A stretch of DNA of 64,000 nt from Mucilaginibacter pallidiroseus (GCF_007846085.1 NZ_VOEJ01000003.1:459765-523764); one strand, 5' to 3'; counted from the stretch's first letter, positions 45,046-54,833 are shown. The notes: a model not told the origin generated them from the letters alone. Numbers and translations are program-made.

Positions 45046-47196
45046 TTATTTGCGTTTAAAATCTGCTTCGGGGTAAGGTTTTTCTAACAGGTATTTGTAA
45101 ATGAACTTATTTGTTTCCATTTGCTGATGCGCGGCCTTTGCCGGATCGCGGAAGCCGTGGCGCTGACCCGAGTATAGCATAAACTCGAAAGATTTACCTA
45201 AATCCTGCAATTTTGATGTCAACTGGATGCTGTTTTGCATATGTACGTTATCGTCCATAGTACCATGTACAATGCGCAATACGCCCTTCAACTTATCAGC
45301 ATGTGTTAACACCGAACTGCTTTTATAACCTTCAGGGTTGTTTTTTGGTGTACCCATATAGCGTTCGGTATAGTGCGAATCATAAAGCGACCAATCCATT
45401 ACCCCAAAATTGGCTATGCCGTGTGTAAATACATCGGCACCATATGTTAATGCGTAGGCCGATATATAGCCACCGTAGCTGCCGCCGGTTATCATGATCT
45501 TTTTAGGATCGGCACCGTATTTATCTTCCAGGTATTTAACCATTGTGATATAATCGGCCATTTCCCATTTGCCAAGATCTTTATAAATATAGTTTTGGCC
45601 CATTTTACCAAAGTGGCCCGATGCACGGTGGTCTAGCGCTACCTGGATGATACCTTCTTTGGCCCACCATTGGCTTTGACCACTAAAACGCCAGTTATCC
45701 ATCACGGTGCCGGCATTCGGCCCGCCATAAATGCTGATGATCAACGGGTATTTTTTACCTGCCTGGTAGTTTGTAGGCAGCATAAGGGTGAGCGGCAAAT
45801 CAAATCCGTCGCTGGTTTTAACACGCAGCAGTTGGGTGGTGGCTAATTCGTAATCGTTAAACTCCTCGCCCTTGCTATCTGCAATATCCTTTACTAATTT
45901 GCCCTTATTATCGTACACGGCAAGTTTTGTAGGCGTTGCTACGTTTGAGTAAGAGTCGGTAAAGTAACTGCCATTTGGCGATAGGCTGATGTTGTGGTTG
46001 TACTGGCCGCTGGTAAGCCTTACCAAGCCTTTGCCATTAAAGTTTACCTTGTAGAAATCTACCCGTGCAGAGTTTTCTTTGCGGGCGGTAAAATATACCA
46101 GCTTATTTTTCTCGTCGATGTGTTTTAGGCCGGTTACAGTGTAATTACCGCTTGTAATTTGCGATTTAAGCTTGCCGTCCATACCATACCAGTAAAGATG
46201 CATCCATCCGCTTTTATCTGTTTTAACAATAAAGCCCTGGTTATCTTTAAGGAAATCGATATCATCAAACCAATCCAGCCAGGTTTTTTGTGTTTCGTTA
46301 TAGATCTCTTTCTTGGCACCTGTAGACGGGCTCACCGCGTAAACTTTAAGGTTGTTTTGGTCGCGGTTCATCCATTGCATCCAAAGCGATGTTCCATCGG
46401 GCGACCAAAATGGCGTGCCCAGGTAAGTGTCGGCCTTTTCATCAAAGTCGGCCCATGTTATCTTGTTACCTGCAAGGTTGTAAAAGCCCATTTTAACTTC
46501 CGGGTTCGGGTCGCCTGCTTCAGGGTACCTGGTATTTTCGGTAAAGCCGTGCTGCCCTTCAGAGTTGTAGATCGGGAACATAGGCACGCGGGTGTCATTA
46601 AAATGCATCCAGGCCAGGTTCTTGCTATCCGGCGACCACCAGAAAGCGCGGTACTGCGTTGGCCTGCCCAAAATCTCCTCATAGTAAACCCACGATGCAT
46701 AACCGTTGTAAATAACATCGGTACCATCATTAGTTATTTGTGATTGCTTGCCTGTAGCCACATCTATAATGTAGAGGTTGCCGCCAAAAGTGTAGGCCAC
46801 CTTGCTGCCGTCCGGCGAAAGCGTAGGGTTTTGTTCAACGTCGGCTGTCTTGGTGAGGCGTGTTTCGGTACCATCAACTTTGGTTAAATATATATCACGG
46901 TCTTTAATAGCAACCGTTGTACCTTTTGCAGGGGGCGGGGTGTAAGGCGTTTCGGCACCGGTGAGTACGTCAACCTGTGTGCTGCCACCGCCACCGCTAC
47001 GGCGGCCGAAAGTTCCTTTAATGTAATGCGTATCATCGGCCCAACCGTTAATGGCCGGCAGTGGGGCTACAATTTTATTTGGCTCGTTCCTGAGCATTTG
47101 CCCGGTAGTGAGCTGCTTTTTTTGCGCGTTGGCAGCAAATGCAGTCATGGCTAAAGCCAGCATAGTTGCCCTGCTAACAGGTATAAATAACTTCAT
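45046..47196 (-). CDS. S9 family dipeptidyl peptidase IV
   Basis: A 716-residue exported serine peptidase that removes X-Pro or X-Ala dipeptides. After the signal peptide (about 1-24) comes an eight-bladed propeller with WVYYEEILGRPTQYRAFWWS, whose paired glutamates bind the substrate N-terminus. The C-terminal hydrolase domain holds the catalytic Ser in ITGGSYGGYISAYAL, Asp in HGTMDDNVHMQ and His in SGQRHGFRD. Length and order match DPP IV of Bacteroidota. A single gene between two terminators. Confidence 0.94.
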   Translation of the reverse strand: MKLFIPVSRATMLALAMTAFAANAQKKQLTTGQMLRNEPNKIVAPLPAINGWADDTHYIKGTFGRRSGGGGSTQVDVLTGAETPYTPPPAKGTTVAIKDRDIYLTKVDGTETRLTKTADVEQNPTLSPDGSKVAYTFGGNLYIIDVATGKQSQITNDGTDVIYNGYASWVYYEEILGRPTQYRAFWWSPDSKNLAWMHFNDTRVPMFPIYNSEGQHGFTENTRYPEAGDPNPEVKMGFYNLAGNKITWADFDEKADTYLGTPFWSPDGTSLWMQWMNRDQNNLKVYAVSPSTGAKKEIYNETQKTWLDWFDDIDFLKDNQGFIVKTDKSGWMHLYWYGMDGKLKSQITSGNYTVTGLKHIDEKNKLVYFTARKENSARVDFYKVNFNGKGLVRLTSGQYNHNISLSPNGSYFTDSYSNVATPTKLAVYDNKGKLVKDIADSKGEEFNDYELATTQLLRVKTSDGFDLPLTLMLPTNYQAGKKYPLIISIYGGPNAGTVMDNWRFSGQSQWWAKEGIIQVALDHRASGHFGKMGQNYIYKDLGKWEMADYITMVKYLEDKYGADPKKIMITGGSYGGYISAYALTYGADVFTHGIANFGVMDWSLYDSHYTERYMGTPKNNPEGYKSSSVLTHADKLKGVLRIVHGTMDDNVHMQNSIQLTSKLQDLGKSFEFMLYSGQRHGFRDPAKAAHQQMETNKFIYKYLLEKPYPEADFKRK

Positions 47197-47295
47197 GTAT
47201 GTAAAATGTTTAAAGGCTAAAGTTTATAAAAATATAGCGCAATACCCATATGTGTAAGTTTATTTTTACAAGCGCGAAAAAGCGCCTAAACAAAA

Positions 47296-47322
47296 AAAGC
47301 GATGGTTGTAAACCATCGCTTT
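47296..47322 (-). terminator. Terminator of the ACP-like membrane-protein gene
   Basis: AAAGCGATGGTT pairs perfectly with AACCATCGCTTT around GTA, 21 bases after the stop of the gene at 47344-48063. Confidence 0.85.
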
Positions 47323-47343
47323 CATAAATACTTTTTGATCTAT

Positions 47344-48063
47344 TTAAACTAATCTTGCCTCTTTTGTAAGCATGGTCGGTTCAAGATCAAGGTAATCTGC
47401 AAAAAGCGCTTTTACTTTTTGCACAACCTCGGTGCGGTTAACGGTTGATGCATCCCGGCGGCACTTTAGATAGTGCTCACGCGCAATCTTTTCGGCAAGG
47501 TCGCCAAGGGTTTTTACCTTAAGCTCGCGACCGAACTTGCCGGCCAATACCAGGCAGGTTACAGCAATGCCACCCAAAACAAAACCGGCGGTATTGTTTA
47601 AAAACGATAAGCCTATTGATGCCAGCAACAATATGGTAAATGCCCATACAACGCCTTGCTTTGGCTGCAGCAAATTCATGTGGAAGCCAAGCTCATTTTC
47701 AATATCACCAACAACCTCGATACGGTTATCGCGCGGAAAAATCTCGCAAAGTTTGGTTTGTGGTTTAAGCAAAAACTTCTCGGTTGGGTTTTTACTGTTT
47801 ATGGCGTTACGCAATTTGTAAAATGCCTGCTGCGTGGTGCAGCTATCGGCATGCTGTAATTTTAGCTTGTGCACAACAAGGTCACATAATACACCGAAGG
47901 TTTTAACTTCCTGCAGGTCCTCATTATTAAACTGTATATTAAAAGATCTTTCGATCTGTAGTAATACGTCGCTAATTTCTTCAGCGTTAAAATCGTTCAA
48001 ATTAACAACCGGATGGCTGTTCTTCAAAGTAAGTTTCAATACAATAGTACTAAATAAAACCAT
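47344..48063 (-). CDS. Membrane protein with acyl-carrier-protein-like segments
   Basis: A 239-residue protein I cannot place in a named family. Residues about 20-70 (FNAEEISDVLLQIERSFNIQ, then FNNEDLQEVKTFGVLCDLVV) follow the spacing of an acyl carrier protein from helix II on, but the GxDS phosphopantetheine serine is absent (NDF instead). Two hydrophobic helices at about 138-175 are followed by FGRELKVKTLGDLAEKIARE, again ACP-helix-III-like, and the protein ends in VVQKVKALFADYLDLEPTML with TKEARLV, which reads like ACP helix I cut off exactly where DLGxDS would come. The annotation is by pattern only. Single gene downstream of carB, separated by 61 bases. Confidence 0.55.
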   Translation of the reverse strand: MVLFSTIVLKLTLKNSHPVVNLNDFNAEEISDVLLQIERSFNIQFNNEDLQEVKTFGVLCDLVVHKLKLQHADSCTTQQAFYKLRNAINSKNPTEKFLLKPQTKLCEIFPRDNRIEVVGDIENELGFHMNLLQPKQGVVWAFTILLLASIGLSFLNNTAGFVLGGIAVTCLVLAGKFGRELKVKTLGDLAEKIAREHYLKCRRDASTVNRTEVVQKVKALFADYLDLEPTMLTKEARLV

Positions 48064-48124
48064 TAATTAGCCGCCGTATCACTACAGCGGCTAATTGTAA
48101 ATTCAAAACTGGTGCCAGCCCGAA

Positions 48125-50941
48125 TTATTTGCTCAAATACATTGATTTTTCTTTGTATAGATGCCTGAAGTATGGGTCCATCAAATTAGGGATGAACCTG
48201 ATAGCCTCGCCGGTTGATTTCATCTCAGGCCCAAGCTCTTTAGTTACTTCAGGGAACTTATCGAAAGAGAATACCGGCTCTTTAATGGCATAACCTTTCA
48301 GTTTACGCACAATGGTAAAGTCTTTCAGTTTATTAGCGCCCAGCATTACCTTCGCAGCGATGTTGATGTAAGGCACATCGTAAGCTTTAGCTATAAACGG
48401 TACTGTACGTGAAGCGCGCGGGTTGGCCTCGATCACGTAAACCTTATCGTTTTTAATTGCAAACTGGATGTTTAATAAACCGCGTACGTTAAGTGCACGG
48501 GCTATTTTTTCAGTATATTCTTCTATCTGCTCAATTACAGTATCGCTCAGGTCAAAAGGAGGCAACACCGCGTATGAGTCGCCGGAGTGGATACCGGCAG
48601 GCTCGATGTGTTCCATCATACCGATAATGTGAACGTCTTCGCCATCATGGATTGAATCCGATTCGGCTTCGGCAGCACGGTCAAGGAAGTGGTCAATTAA
48701 TACACGGTTACCGGGTAAATTTTTCAACAAGTTGACCACCGCTTTCTCCAAATCTTCATCGTTGATTACGATGCTCATGCCCTGGCCGCCAAGTACGTAG
48801 CTTGGGCGAACTAACACCGGGTAGCCTACTTCATGTGCAACTTCAAGTGCTTCTTCAGCGCTTTCGGCTACACCGTATTTAGGGTAAGGAATATCAAGTT
48901 CTTTCAACAAATCGCTGAAACGGCCGCGGTCTTCGGCAATGTCCATGTCATTGAATGACGTACCGATGATTTTGATGCCATGCTGGTGCAGCTTCTCGGC
49001 CATTTTAAGTGCCGTTTGGCCACCCAACTGTACAATAACACCTTCCGGCTTTTCAAGATCGATGATCTCGCGAACATGCTCCCAGAATACCGGCTCGAAA
49101 TATAGCTTGTCGGCCATGTTAAAGTCGGTAGATACAGTTTCAGGGTTACAGTTAACCATTATAGCTTCGTAACCGGCCTCTTTTGCAGCAAGCAGGCCAT
49201 GTACGCAGCTATAATCAAACTCAATACCCTGGCCTATGCGGTTAGGGCCCGAACCTAATACGATGATCTTTTTGCGATCAGATACTACAGATTCGTTTTC
49301 ACCCTCGTAGGTTGAGTAATAGTAAGGTGTTTTTGCGGCAAATTCTGCAGCGCAGGTATCAACCATTTTATACACGCGGTGGATATTTAACTCCTTACGG
49401 CGTTGGTAAACATCCTCTTCGGTTACGTTACCTAATATATAAGCGATCTGCGTATCAGAGAAACCTTTTTGCTTAAGCGTGTAAAGGAAGTCTGTTGGTA
49501 TGTTGTTTAATGAATAGCGACGAAGTTCGGTCTCCATGTTAACCACATCCTGGATCTGGTTCAGGAACCAGCGATCAATTTTGGTTACTTTACGGATAGA
49601 CTCGATTGGCACGCCAAGGCTCATGGCATCATAAACGTGGAACAACCTGTCCCAGCTTGGATGCTCAAGGCTGTGCATTATCTCATCAAGGTTGCGGCTT
49701 TGGCGGCCATCGGCACCAAGGCCGGCACGGCCTATCTCCAGGCTTTGGCAAGCTTTCTGTAAAGCCTCAATAAAGCTGCGGCCAATACCCATAACCTCAC
49801 CTACCGATTTCATTTGCAGGCCAAGCTGTTTGTTTGCACCCTTAAATTTATCAAAGTTCCAGCGAGGGATTTTAACGATCACATAGTCAAGCGTAGGCTC
49901 AAAATAAGCTGAAGTAGTTTTGGTGATCTGATTCTCTATCTCATCAAGGTTATAACCTATAGCCAGTTTTGCAGCAATTTTTGCAATTGGGTAGCCGGTT
50001 GCTTTTGATGCTAATGCCGATGAGCGCGATACACGCGGGTTGATTTCGATAGCGATGATCTCCTCATTAGCCGGATTTACTGAGAACTGTACGTTACAGC
50101 CACCTGCAAAGTTACCAATGGCACGCATCATTTTGATGGCCTGGTTACGCATTTCCTGGTAGCAACGGTCGCTCAGGGTCATGGCCGGGGCTACGGTTAT
50201 CGAGTCGCCGGTATGGATACCCATCGGGTCGAAGTTTTCGATAGAGCAGATGATGATTACGTTGTCGCGGTTATCACGTAATAACTCAAGCTCATATTCT
50301 TTCCAACCCAATACAGCCTGCTCTACCAAAACCTCGTGGGTTGGCGATGCCTGCAGGCCGCGGTTTAGTGCAGCGTCAAAATCTTCTTTTTTGTGTACGA
50401 AGCCGGCTCCTTTACCGCCAAGCGTGTAGCTTGGGCGTATAACCAACGGGAAACCAATTTCCTGCGCTCCTTCTTTACCTTCAAGAAATGAGTTGGCAAT
50501 TTTTGATTTAGCAACGCCTACGCCAATGTCAACCATTAGCTGGCGAAACGCTTCGCGGTTTTCGGTTTTCTCGATAGCGGCAATATCAACACCAACAATT
50601 CTTACCCCGTATTTTTCCCATATACCACGCTCATCAGCTTCTATACAGAGGTTTAACGCAGTTTGGCCACCCATTGTAGGTAACACAGCGTCAATTTGTT
50701 GCTCTGTAAGGATTTGCTCGAGGCTGTCGCAGTTTAACGGTAATAAATAAACATGGTCGGCAATAACTTTGTCGGTCATGATGGTTGCCGGGTTGCTGTT
50801 GATGATAGATACAGATATACCTTCATCTTTTAGCGACAGGGCTGCTTGCGAACCTGCATAATCAAACTCGCACGCCTGGCCTATAATAATAGGGCCCGAA
50901 CCAATAATTAAAACGGATTTAATGGAAGTGTCTTTGGGCAT
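48125..50941 (-). CDS. carB: Carbamoyl-phosphate synthase large subunit
   Basis: A 938-residue enzyme that makes carbamoyl phosphate for arginine and pyrimidine synthesis. It has the two homologous ATP-grasp halves: IIIGQACEFDYAGSQAALSL and NRIGQGIEFDYSCVHGLLAA open each, with IRPSYTLGGKGAGFVHKKED and VRPSYVLGGQGMSIVINDED as matching ATP-binding stretches. At 938 residues it is about 130 shorter than E. coli CarB and ends soon after the second ATP-grasp domain (KEKSMYLSK), so the C-terminal allosteric domain is missing or reduced, as in many Bacteroidota. The small subunit gene is not adjacent. Confidence 0.95.
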   Translation of the reverse strand: MPKDTSIKSVLIIGSGPIIIGQACEFDYAGSQAALSLKDEGISVSIINSNPATIMTDKVIADHVYLLPLNCDSLEQILTEQQIDAVLPTMGGQTALNLCIEADERGIWEKYGVRIVGVDIAAIEKTENREAFRQLMVDIGVGVAKSKIANSFLEGKEGAQEIGFPLVIRPSYTLGGKGAGFVHKKEDFDAALNRGLQASPTHEVLVEQAVLGWKEYELELLRDNRDNVIIICSIENFDPMGIHTGDSITVAPAMTLSDRCYQEMRNQAIKMMRAIGNFAGGCNVQFSVNPANEEIIAIEINPRVSRSSALASKATGYPIAKIAAKLAIGYNLDEIENQITKTTSAYFEPTLDYVIVKIPRWNFDKFKGANKQLGLQMKSVGEVMGIGRSFIEALQKACQSLEIGRAGLGADGRQSRNLDEIMHSLEHPSWDRLFHVYDAMSLGVPIESIRKVTKIDRWFLNQIQDVVNMETELRRYSLNNIPTDFLYTLKQKGFSDTQIAYILGNVTEEDVYQRRKELNIHRVYKMVDTCAAEFAAKTPYYYSTYEGENESVVSDRKKIIVLGSGPNRIGQGIEFDYSCVHGLLAAKEAGYEAIMVNCNPETVSTDFNMADKLYFEPVFWEHVREIIDLEKPEGVIVQLGGQTALKMAEKLHQHGIKIIGTSFNDMDIAEDRGRFSDLLKELDIPYPKYGVAESAEEALEVAHEVGYPVLVRPSYVLGGQGMSIVINDEDLEKAVVNLLKNLPGNRVLIDHFLDRAAEAESDSIHDGEDVHIIGMMEHIEPAGIHSGDSYAVLPPFDLSDTVIEQIEEYTEKIARALNVRGLLNIQFAIKNDKVYVIEANPRASRTVPFIAKAYDVPYINIAAKVMLGANKLKDFTIVRKLKGYAIKEPVFSFDKFPEVTKELGPEMKSTGEAIRFIPNLMDPYFRHLYKEKSMYLSK

Positions 50942-51298
50942 AGTCTTTTTTAAAGTCTTAAGTCCTAAGTCCTTCGTCGAGAGCGGGGCCGGGTTTGGTA
51001 GGCTTTTAGCTGCTGACTACTGACTTGAAATACTATACGCTGAAAGCCTGGAAATTCCGACTTCGTTGTCGGGGTGCAAAGATAGAATTTATTAAGGATT
51101 GTTTAATTGATTTTTCAAAAAAACATATGCTAACAAGTGTTTAAAAGCTTATATTAAGCACGCGGGCTGTTGCAGGCAGTGCAATTTAAAAGTAAATATG
51201 CATGTGATTGTCACTGCGTGTACGTGCAGATTGTAATTTAGCCTCGCGTTGCCAACTATTATCATTTAGTTTTTAAATTGGCAGCTTTAACTTAGTCT
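50942..51298 (-). promoter_or_regulatory. carB leader and promoter region (357-base gap)
   Basis: On the minus strand a -7 element TATCTTTG (51077-51084) would start a leader of about 130 bases. Its very 5' end can fold as CCGAC-AACGAA-GTCGG (51057-51072), then as GGCTTTCAGC with GCTAAAAGCC (51001-51048, one G-T), followed by degenerate AGTCTTAAGTCC text up to the start. This could be an attenuator or a dispersed repeat. The remaining part (51085-51298) is plain AT-rich sequence before the divergent lipoprotein gene; nothing else is seen. Confidence 0.45.
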
Positions 51299-51850
51299 AT
51301 GAAAAAGCTTTCTGTTTTTGTGATTTGTGCCGTGCTATGCTCATGCGCTTCAGTACAATCTATTATTAAATCAAGTTTCCCGTATACGGCTACTTTTGCA
51401 ATCCCGGCGTCTTCAAGCACTGGTAATAGCCAAACTACAGTTAGTATGGGTAGCAGTTTTGATCAAAACTTCTCGAAAAGCGGCAATAATGCCGATCGCG
51501 TAAAAGATGTGCACATAGCATCGGCCCGGCTACAGGCTACAGACCCGCGCGATTTTAACATCGGTAACCTGCAATCGGCAAAGGTGTACATGGCCCGTGC
51601 CAACGGACAAGGCGAAGTTATGGTTGCTTCGCGTACAGATATCGGCGCCAATGTTGGCAGCAGCCTTGTATTGGATATTGATAACAGCGTTCTGCTAGAC
51701 GAACTGGTGCGCGAAAAAAGTGTACGCGTAAAAATGGTTTATGTATTGCGCAATAAAACTGAAGTAAAAGCAAGCCTGAAAGTAAGTTTAGGAATTAGTG
51801 CCAGTGCTAATACTGCGAAAAGTGGGGCGGCTGCAGAGGGAACTAAATAA
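51299..51850 (+). CDS. Hypothetical lipoprotein
   Basis: A 183-residue lipoprotein: MKKLSVFVICAVLCSC with lipidated Cys16, then a beta-rich domain with TFAIPASSSTGNSQTTVSMG, VKDVHIASARLQATDPRDFN and GSSLVLDIDNSVLLDELVRE. The alternation of hydrophobic strands and the VRVKMVYVLRNKTEVKASLK ending suggest a single beta-sandwich, possibly LEA-like, but no family is certain. It ends two bases before the convergent gene at 51852-52304. Confidence 0.65.
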   Translation: MKKLSVFVICAVLCSCASVQSIIKSSFPYTATFAIPASSSTGNSQTTVSMGSSFDQNFSKSGNNADRVKDVHIASARLQATDPRDFNIGNLQSAKVYMARANGQGEVMVASRTDIGANVGSSLVLDIDNSVLLDELVREKSVRVKMVYVLRNKTEVKASLKVSLGISASANTAKSGAAAEGTK

Positions 51851-51851
51851 G

Positions 51852-52304
51852 TTAAGCTATTAAAAAGTAACTTAGGCTACCTTTATTAATGTGGTAAAAT
51901 GATATAATTCGGGTTCCTTTAAAAGCGAAGTATATAATTGGCTTGTTTTTAACCGAGAGCACTACAAAATTTTTATCATCACTTGTGTTAAACTTAACTT
52001 TTTTGCCTGCAAATTCTGCATATTTTGAAATTTTGTAATCTGAAGAATTAATTACCGAACCCGTTTCTGATATTAATTTACCAAGTAATGCCGCAATTAA
52101 CGCTTCCTTTTTTTTGCGGTGTATAGTATCATCCGGCGCTGAATACATATAGTTATTGATAATAAAAGAGGCATCTTTTTTGTCAATATACGCGGATGTG
52201 ATAAACTTGCGAATGCACAACTTCCGATTGTCAAACGTTCCCTGCGCTTGAGCGGCAATCTTGATGAGAATGAAAAAGGCCGTTAGGATAATTGAGTTTT
52301 TCAC
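51852..52304 (-). CDS. Hypothetical secreted protein
   Basis: A 150-residue protein with a signal peptide (about 1-21, AAQAQ). The mature part is Lys/Asp-rich and ends in strands (VVLSVKNKPIIYFAFKGTRI, then ISFYHINKGSLSYFLIA). No motif is recognised. It is tail-to-tail with the lipoprotein gene on the other strand and follows the TonB-type gene on its own strand after 75 bases. Confidence 0.6.
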   Translation of the reverse strand: MKNSIILTAFFILIKIAAQAQGTFDNRKLCIRKFITSAYIDKKDASFIINNYMYSAPDDTIHRKKKEALIAALLGKLISETGSVINSSDYKISKYAEFAGKKVKFNTSDDKNFVVLSVKNKPIIYFAFKGTRIISFYHINKGSLSYFLIA

Positions 52305-52379
52305 AGGTGTGATTTAGAGTGTACGCTTTGCTAAACAAATTAAATATCGATATCTTATCTGTAAAACATCTCGAAACAC

Positions 52380-53375
52380 CTACATTACGCCAATGCCGAA
52401 TGCTATAGGCACGTTGTATGACACTTTAACTGGCAAGCCAAACTTTGTAGCAGGTTGCCAGTTAGGCGATGTTCTTAATACCCGCAGCGATTCGGCGTCA
52501 AGTGTCGGGCTTACATTTTGCACAACGCGCATGTTTGATAATGAGCCATCTTTTTCGATGTCAAAAGATAACACAACCGTACCTTGTACACGCCGATCTC
52601 TGTCGGGCGCAGGATACCTAATTTGTTTCGCTAAAAAGCGAGAAAAGGCGGCATCGCCTCCAACAAATTTAGCGGGTACATCTCTATTAGTTGCATAAGT
52701 AGTTGTTATACCATCGTGAAAAGAACTTCCTGATACGAGTACGCCGTCGGCATATTTCTCTTCGAATGTCAGGCCCATAGCTTGATCATGGCCTTTCCAA
52801 ATGCCGTCGCGTTTCCCGCCCTTGAGTGCTCCTTGTTCTGCAATGTCTATAAAGTCTTCTGTGTAAATTGTAAATATTCCGTTCCCGTCAACAACCGTTG
52901 CTTTGCCTAACGAGTCGTAAGCTTCGGGAATAGTGTAATTGAAATCGATAGTTGGTTTATTATCTGCAGATGCTTTTGCTTTCGGATCAGCAGGGAGCGG
53001 GTATTCTTTCCTGTTATAAAGTTGCCCGTTATGATAGTACTCGTATAGTGCGCCTGTGTTACGCCCATACACATAGTTTTCAATGGTATGACGACGCCCA
53101 TCTTCATAAAATGATAAAAGTGCCCCGTGTATTTTGATTGGATATAGTGCAGTTGACTTATAAAGTCTTTTCTTTTTACCGCTTTTATAGTAATCCGCTA
53201 CGGTAAGTAAATCTTTACTGTTTTCGGGAGCGGTTACAATTCTTATTGTAGCTGCACTGTCTTTATTAAAAGTTACTCCGCCTTCAAGATTTAAGTAATA
53301 AGCGGTTTGTTGCTGCGATAAGCAAATTGCCGGGAAAGCTATTAATGAAAAAATAATAAAAGCATACTTTATCAT
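52380..53375 (-). CDS. TonB C-terminal domain protein with MORN-like repeats
   Basis: A 331-residue exported protein. After the signal peptide (about 1-20) comes a region of YwqK/MORN-type repeats (LLSFYEDGRRHTIENYVYGR, NTGALYEYYHNGQLYNRKEY), and the last 90 residues form a TonB C-terminal domain: RVQGTVVLSFDIEKDGSLSN, MRVVQNVSPTLDAESLRVLR and NWQPATKFGLPVKVSYNVPI. No N-terminal TonB anchor or proline-rich span is present, so it is not a classical energy transducer; such fusions are common in Bacteroidota and may act in the periplasm. A -7 TATCTTTG lies at 53394-53401. Confidence 0.82.
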   Translation of the reverse strand: MIKYAFIIFSLIAFPAICLSQQQTAYYLNLEGGVTFNKDSAATIRIVTAPENSKDLLTVADYYKSGKKKRLYKSTALYPIKIHGALLSFYEDGRRHTIENYVYGRNTGALYEYYHNGQLYNRKEYPLPADPKAKASADNKPTIDFNYTIPEAYDSLGKATVVDGNGIFTIYTEDFIDIAEQGALKGGKRDGIWKGHDQAMGLTFEEKYADGVLVSGSSFHDGITTTYATNRDVPAKFVGGDAAFSRFLAKQIRYPAPDRDRRVQGTVVLSFDIEKDGSLSNMRVVQNVSPTLDAESLRVLRTSPNWQPATKFGLPVKVSYNVPIAFGIGVM

Positions 53376-53461
53376 GATAGGTTAGATTTAACCCAAAGAT
53401 AATAGTTAACCAATAAATAACAATAGTAGTTACGGGCTAAACAGCTATAGAGCTCGCTTCA

Positions 53462-53812
53462 CTATCTTATAAGCTTATTATTTACATCCGGGAAGATGAG
53501 GATAGGCTCATATTTGCGGGCTTCTTCGGCCTCCATGTACGCGTAAGACATAATGATAACGATATCGCCAACCTGTGCAAGCCTTGCAGTTGCTCCGTTT
53601 AAGCAGATGGTGCCGCTGCCGCGTTCGCCTTTTATAACGTATGTTTCGAAACGGGCGCCGTTGTTATTATTAACAATTTGCACCTTTTCGTTAGGGATGA
53701 TATTAGCTGCATCAATAAGATCCTCGTCAATAGTAATGCTGCCAACATAGTTTAATTCGGCCTGCGTTACTTTAACACGATGCAGTTTTGATTTTAATAC
53801 CTCAATTACCAT
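53462..53812 (-). CDS. panD: Aspartate 1-decarboxylase
   Basis: A 116-residue pyruvoyl enzyme that makes beta-alanine from aspartate for pantothenate. [19 protein letters not shown] holds the self-cleavage site Gly24-Ser25, where Ser25 becomes the pyruvoyl group, and [20 protein letters not shown] is the conserved core. It follows panC on the same strand after 87 bases; a -7 box TACCTTTG (53817-53824) just ahead of the start suggests its own promoter. Confidence 0.95.
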   Translation of the reverse strand: MVIEVLKSKLHRVKVTQAELNYVGSITIDEDLIDAANIIPNEKVQIVNNNNGARFETYVIKGERGSGTICLNGATARLAQVGDIVIIMSYAYMEAEEARKYEPILIFPDVNNKLIR

Positions 53813-53899
53813 AGTGCAAAGGTATAAATAAATTTAGTGGATAGCCTACCGCCAAAAGTTTGGATAAAGTAAACATTTGTTGTTAACAAAAGCTTGCCG

Positions 53900-54730
53900 C
53901 TATTTAATCAACATATTATCTATCAGCCTTGTTTTACCAACCTTTGCGGCTGTAAGAGCAACAATAGTTTCTGAACTGGCGTCGGCAGGCAGGAGGGTCT
54001 GCCCGTCGGCAAGTTCAAAATACTCGGGCTGTACACCAGGCTCGGCTTGCAGCATATCATTAGCTTTTTCTTCCAGATCGGCTATGCGGCTATTGTCAAA
54101 GTTATCCTTAACCCACTGCAGAGCACGTGATAATACAAGGGCGTGCTGCTTGTCGTCATCGCTTAAATGAATGTTGCGCGAGCTCATGGCCAAGCCGCTT
54201 GGTTCGCGCTCTATAGGGCACATTACCATTTCTACAGGTATGTTTTTAATAGCTAACATGCGGTTTATCACGGCAATCTGCTGGTAGTCCTTCTGGCCCA
54301 TGTAAAGGCGTGTAGGTTTTACTATATCAAGCAATTTGTAAACCACCTGCATTACGCCCTGGTAGTGCCCCGGCCTAAATTCGCCCTCAAGCAAAAATTC
54401 CAGCTGCCCAATATTCAAATGCCAATGCTCATTGCCATCATACATATCATCTACACCCGGGTTGAACAACACGTCGCAATTAATCGCTTCCAGTTTAGCT
54501 ATGTCTTCTTCAATTGGCCGTGGGTAATTTTCCAGGTCTTTAGCGTCTGTAAACTGGGTTGGGTTTACAAAAATGCTGCATACCACAACGTCATTCTCGC
54601 TGGCTGCTTTACTTATCAATGATAAATGCCCGTTATGCAAGGCGCCCATGGTTGGTACAAAGCCAATGGTTTGTTTGCCCAGGGTTTTAAGGTATGCTTG
54701 TATATCGTGGCGGGTAGTAAATATTTTCAA
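53900..54730 (-). CDS. panC: Pantoate-beta-alanine ligase
   Basis: A 276-residue enzyme that joins pantoate and beta-alanine using ATP. IGFVPTMGALHNGHLSLISK is the HIGH-type ATP motif, FVNPTQFTDAKDLENYPRPI binds pantoate, MGQKDYQQIAVINRML and REPSGLAMSSRNIHLSDDD (KMSKS-like) complete the active site. With panD next to it this supplies two steps of coenzyme A synthesis; panB is elsewhere. Confidence 0.95.
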   Translation of the reverse strand: MKIFTTRHDIQAYLKTLGKQTIGFVPTMGALHNGHLSLISKAASENDVVVCSIFVNPTQFTDAKDLENYPRPIEEDIAKLEAINCDVLFNPGVDDMYDGNEHWHLNIGQLEFLLEGEFRPGHYQGVMQVVYKLLDIVKPTRLYMGQKDYQQIAVINRMLAIKNIPVEMVMCPIEREPSGLAMSSRNIHLSDDDKQHALVLSRALQWVKDNFDNSRIADLEEKANDMLQAEPGVQPEYFELADGQTLLPADASSETIVALTAAKVGKTRLIDNMLIK

Positions 54731-54802
54731 AATAATGCTTTACAAAAATCTGGCAAAGGTGGTTAATTCATTAAAAATTAGCAAGAGCTATTGTGTAACT
54801 GG

Positions 54803-54833
54803 TTGTTAGTTCATATTATAATGCTTATATTTG
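54803..54833 (+). promoter_or_regulatory. Promoter of the glgA-like/DUF4270/glmS operon
   Basis: TTG (54803-54805), 20 bases, then TATATTTG (54826-54833) fits the Bacteroidota consensus. The ATG at 54881 follows after 47 bases. The region separates it from the divergent panC gene. Confidence 0.65.

Noticed and set aside
46159..46743. Plus-strand frame of 194 codons inside the DPP IV gene
   Set aside because: Antisense to a well-conserved peptidase with intact motifs; no start context or domain of its own.
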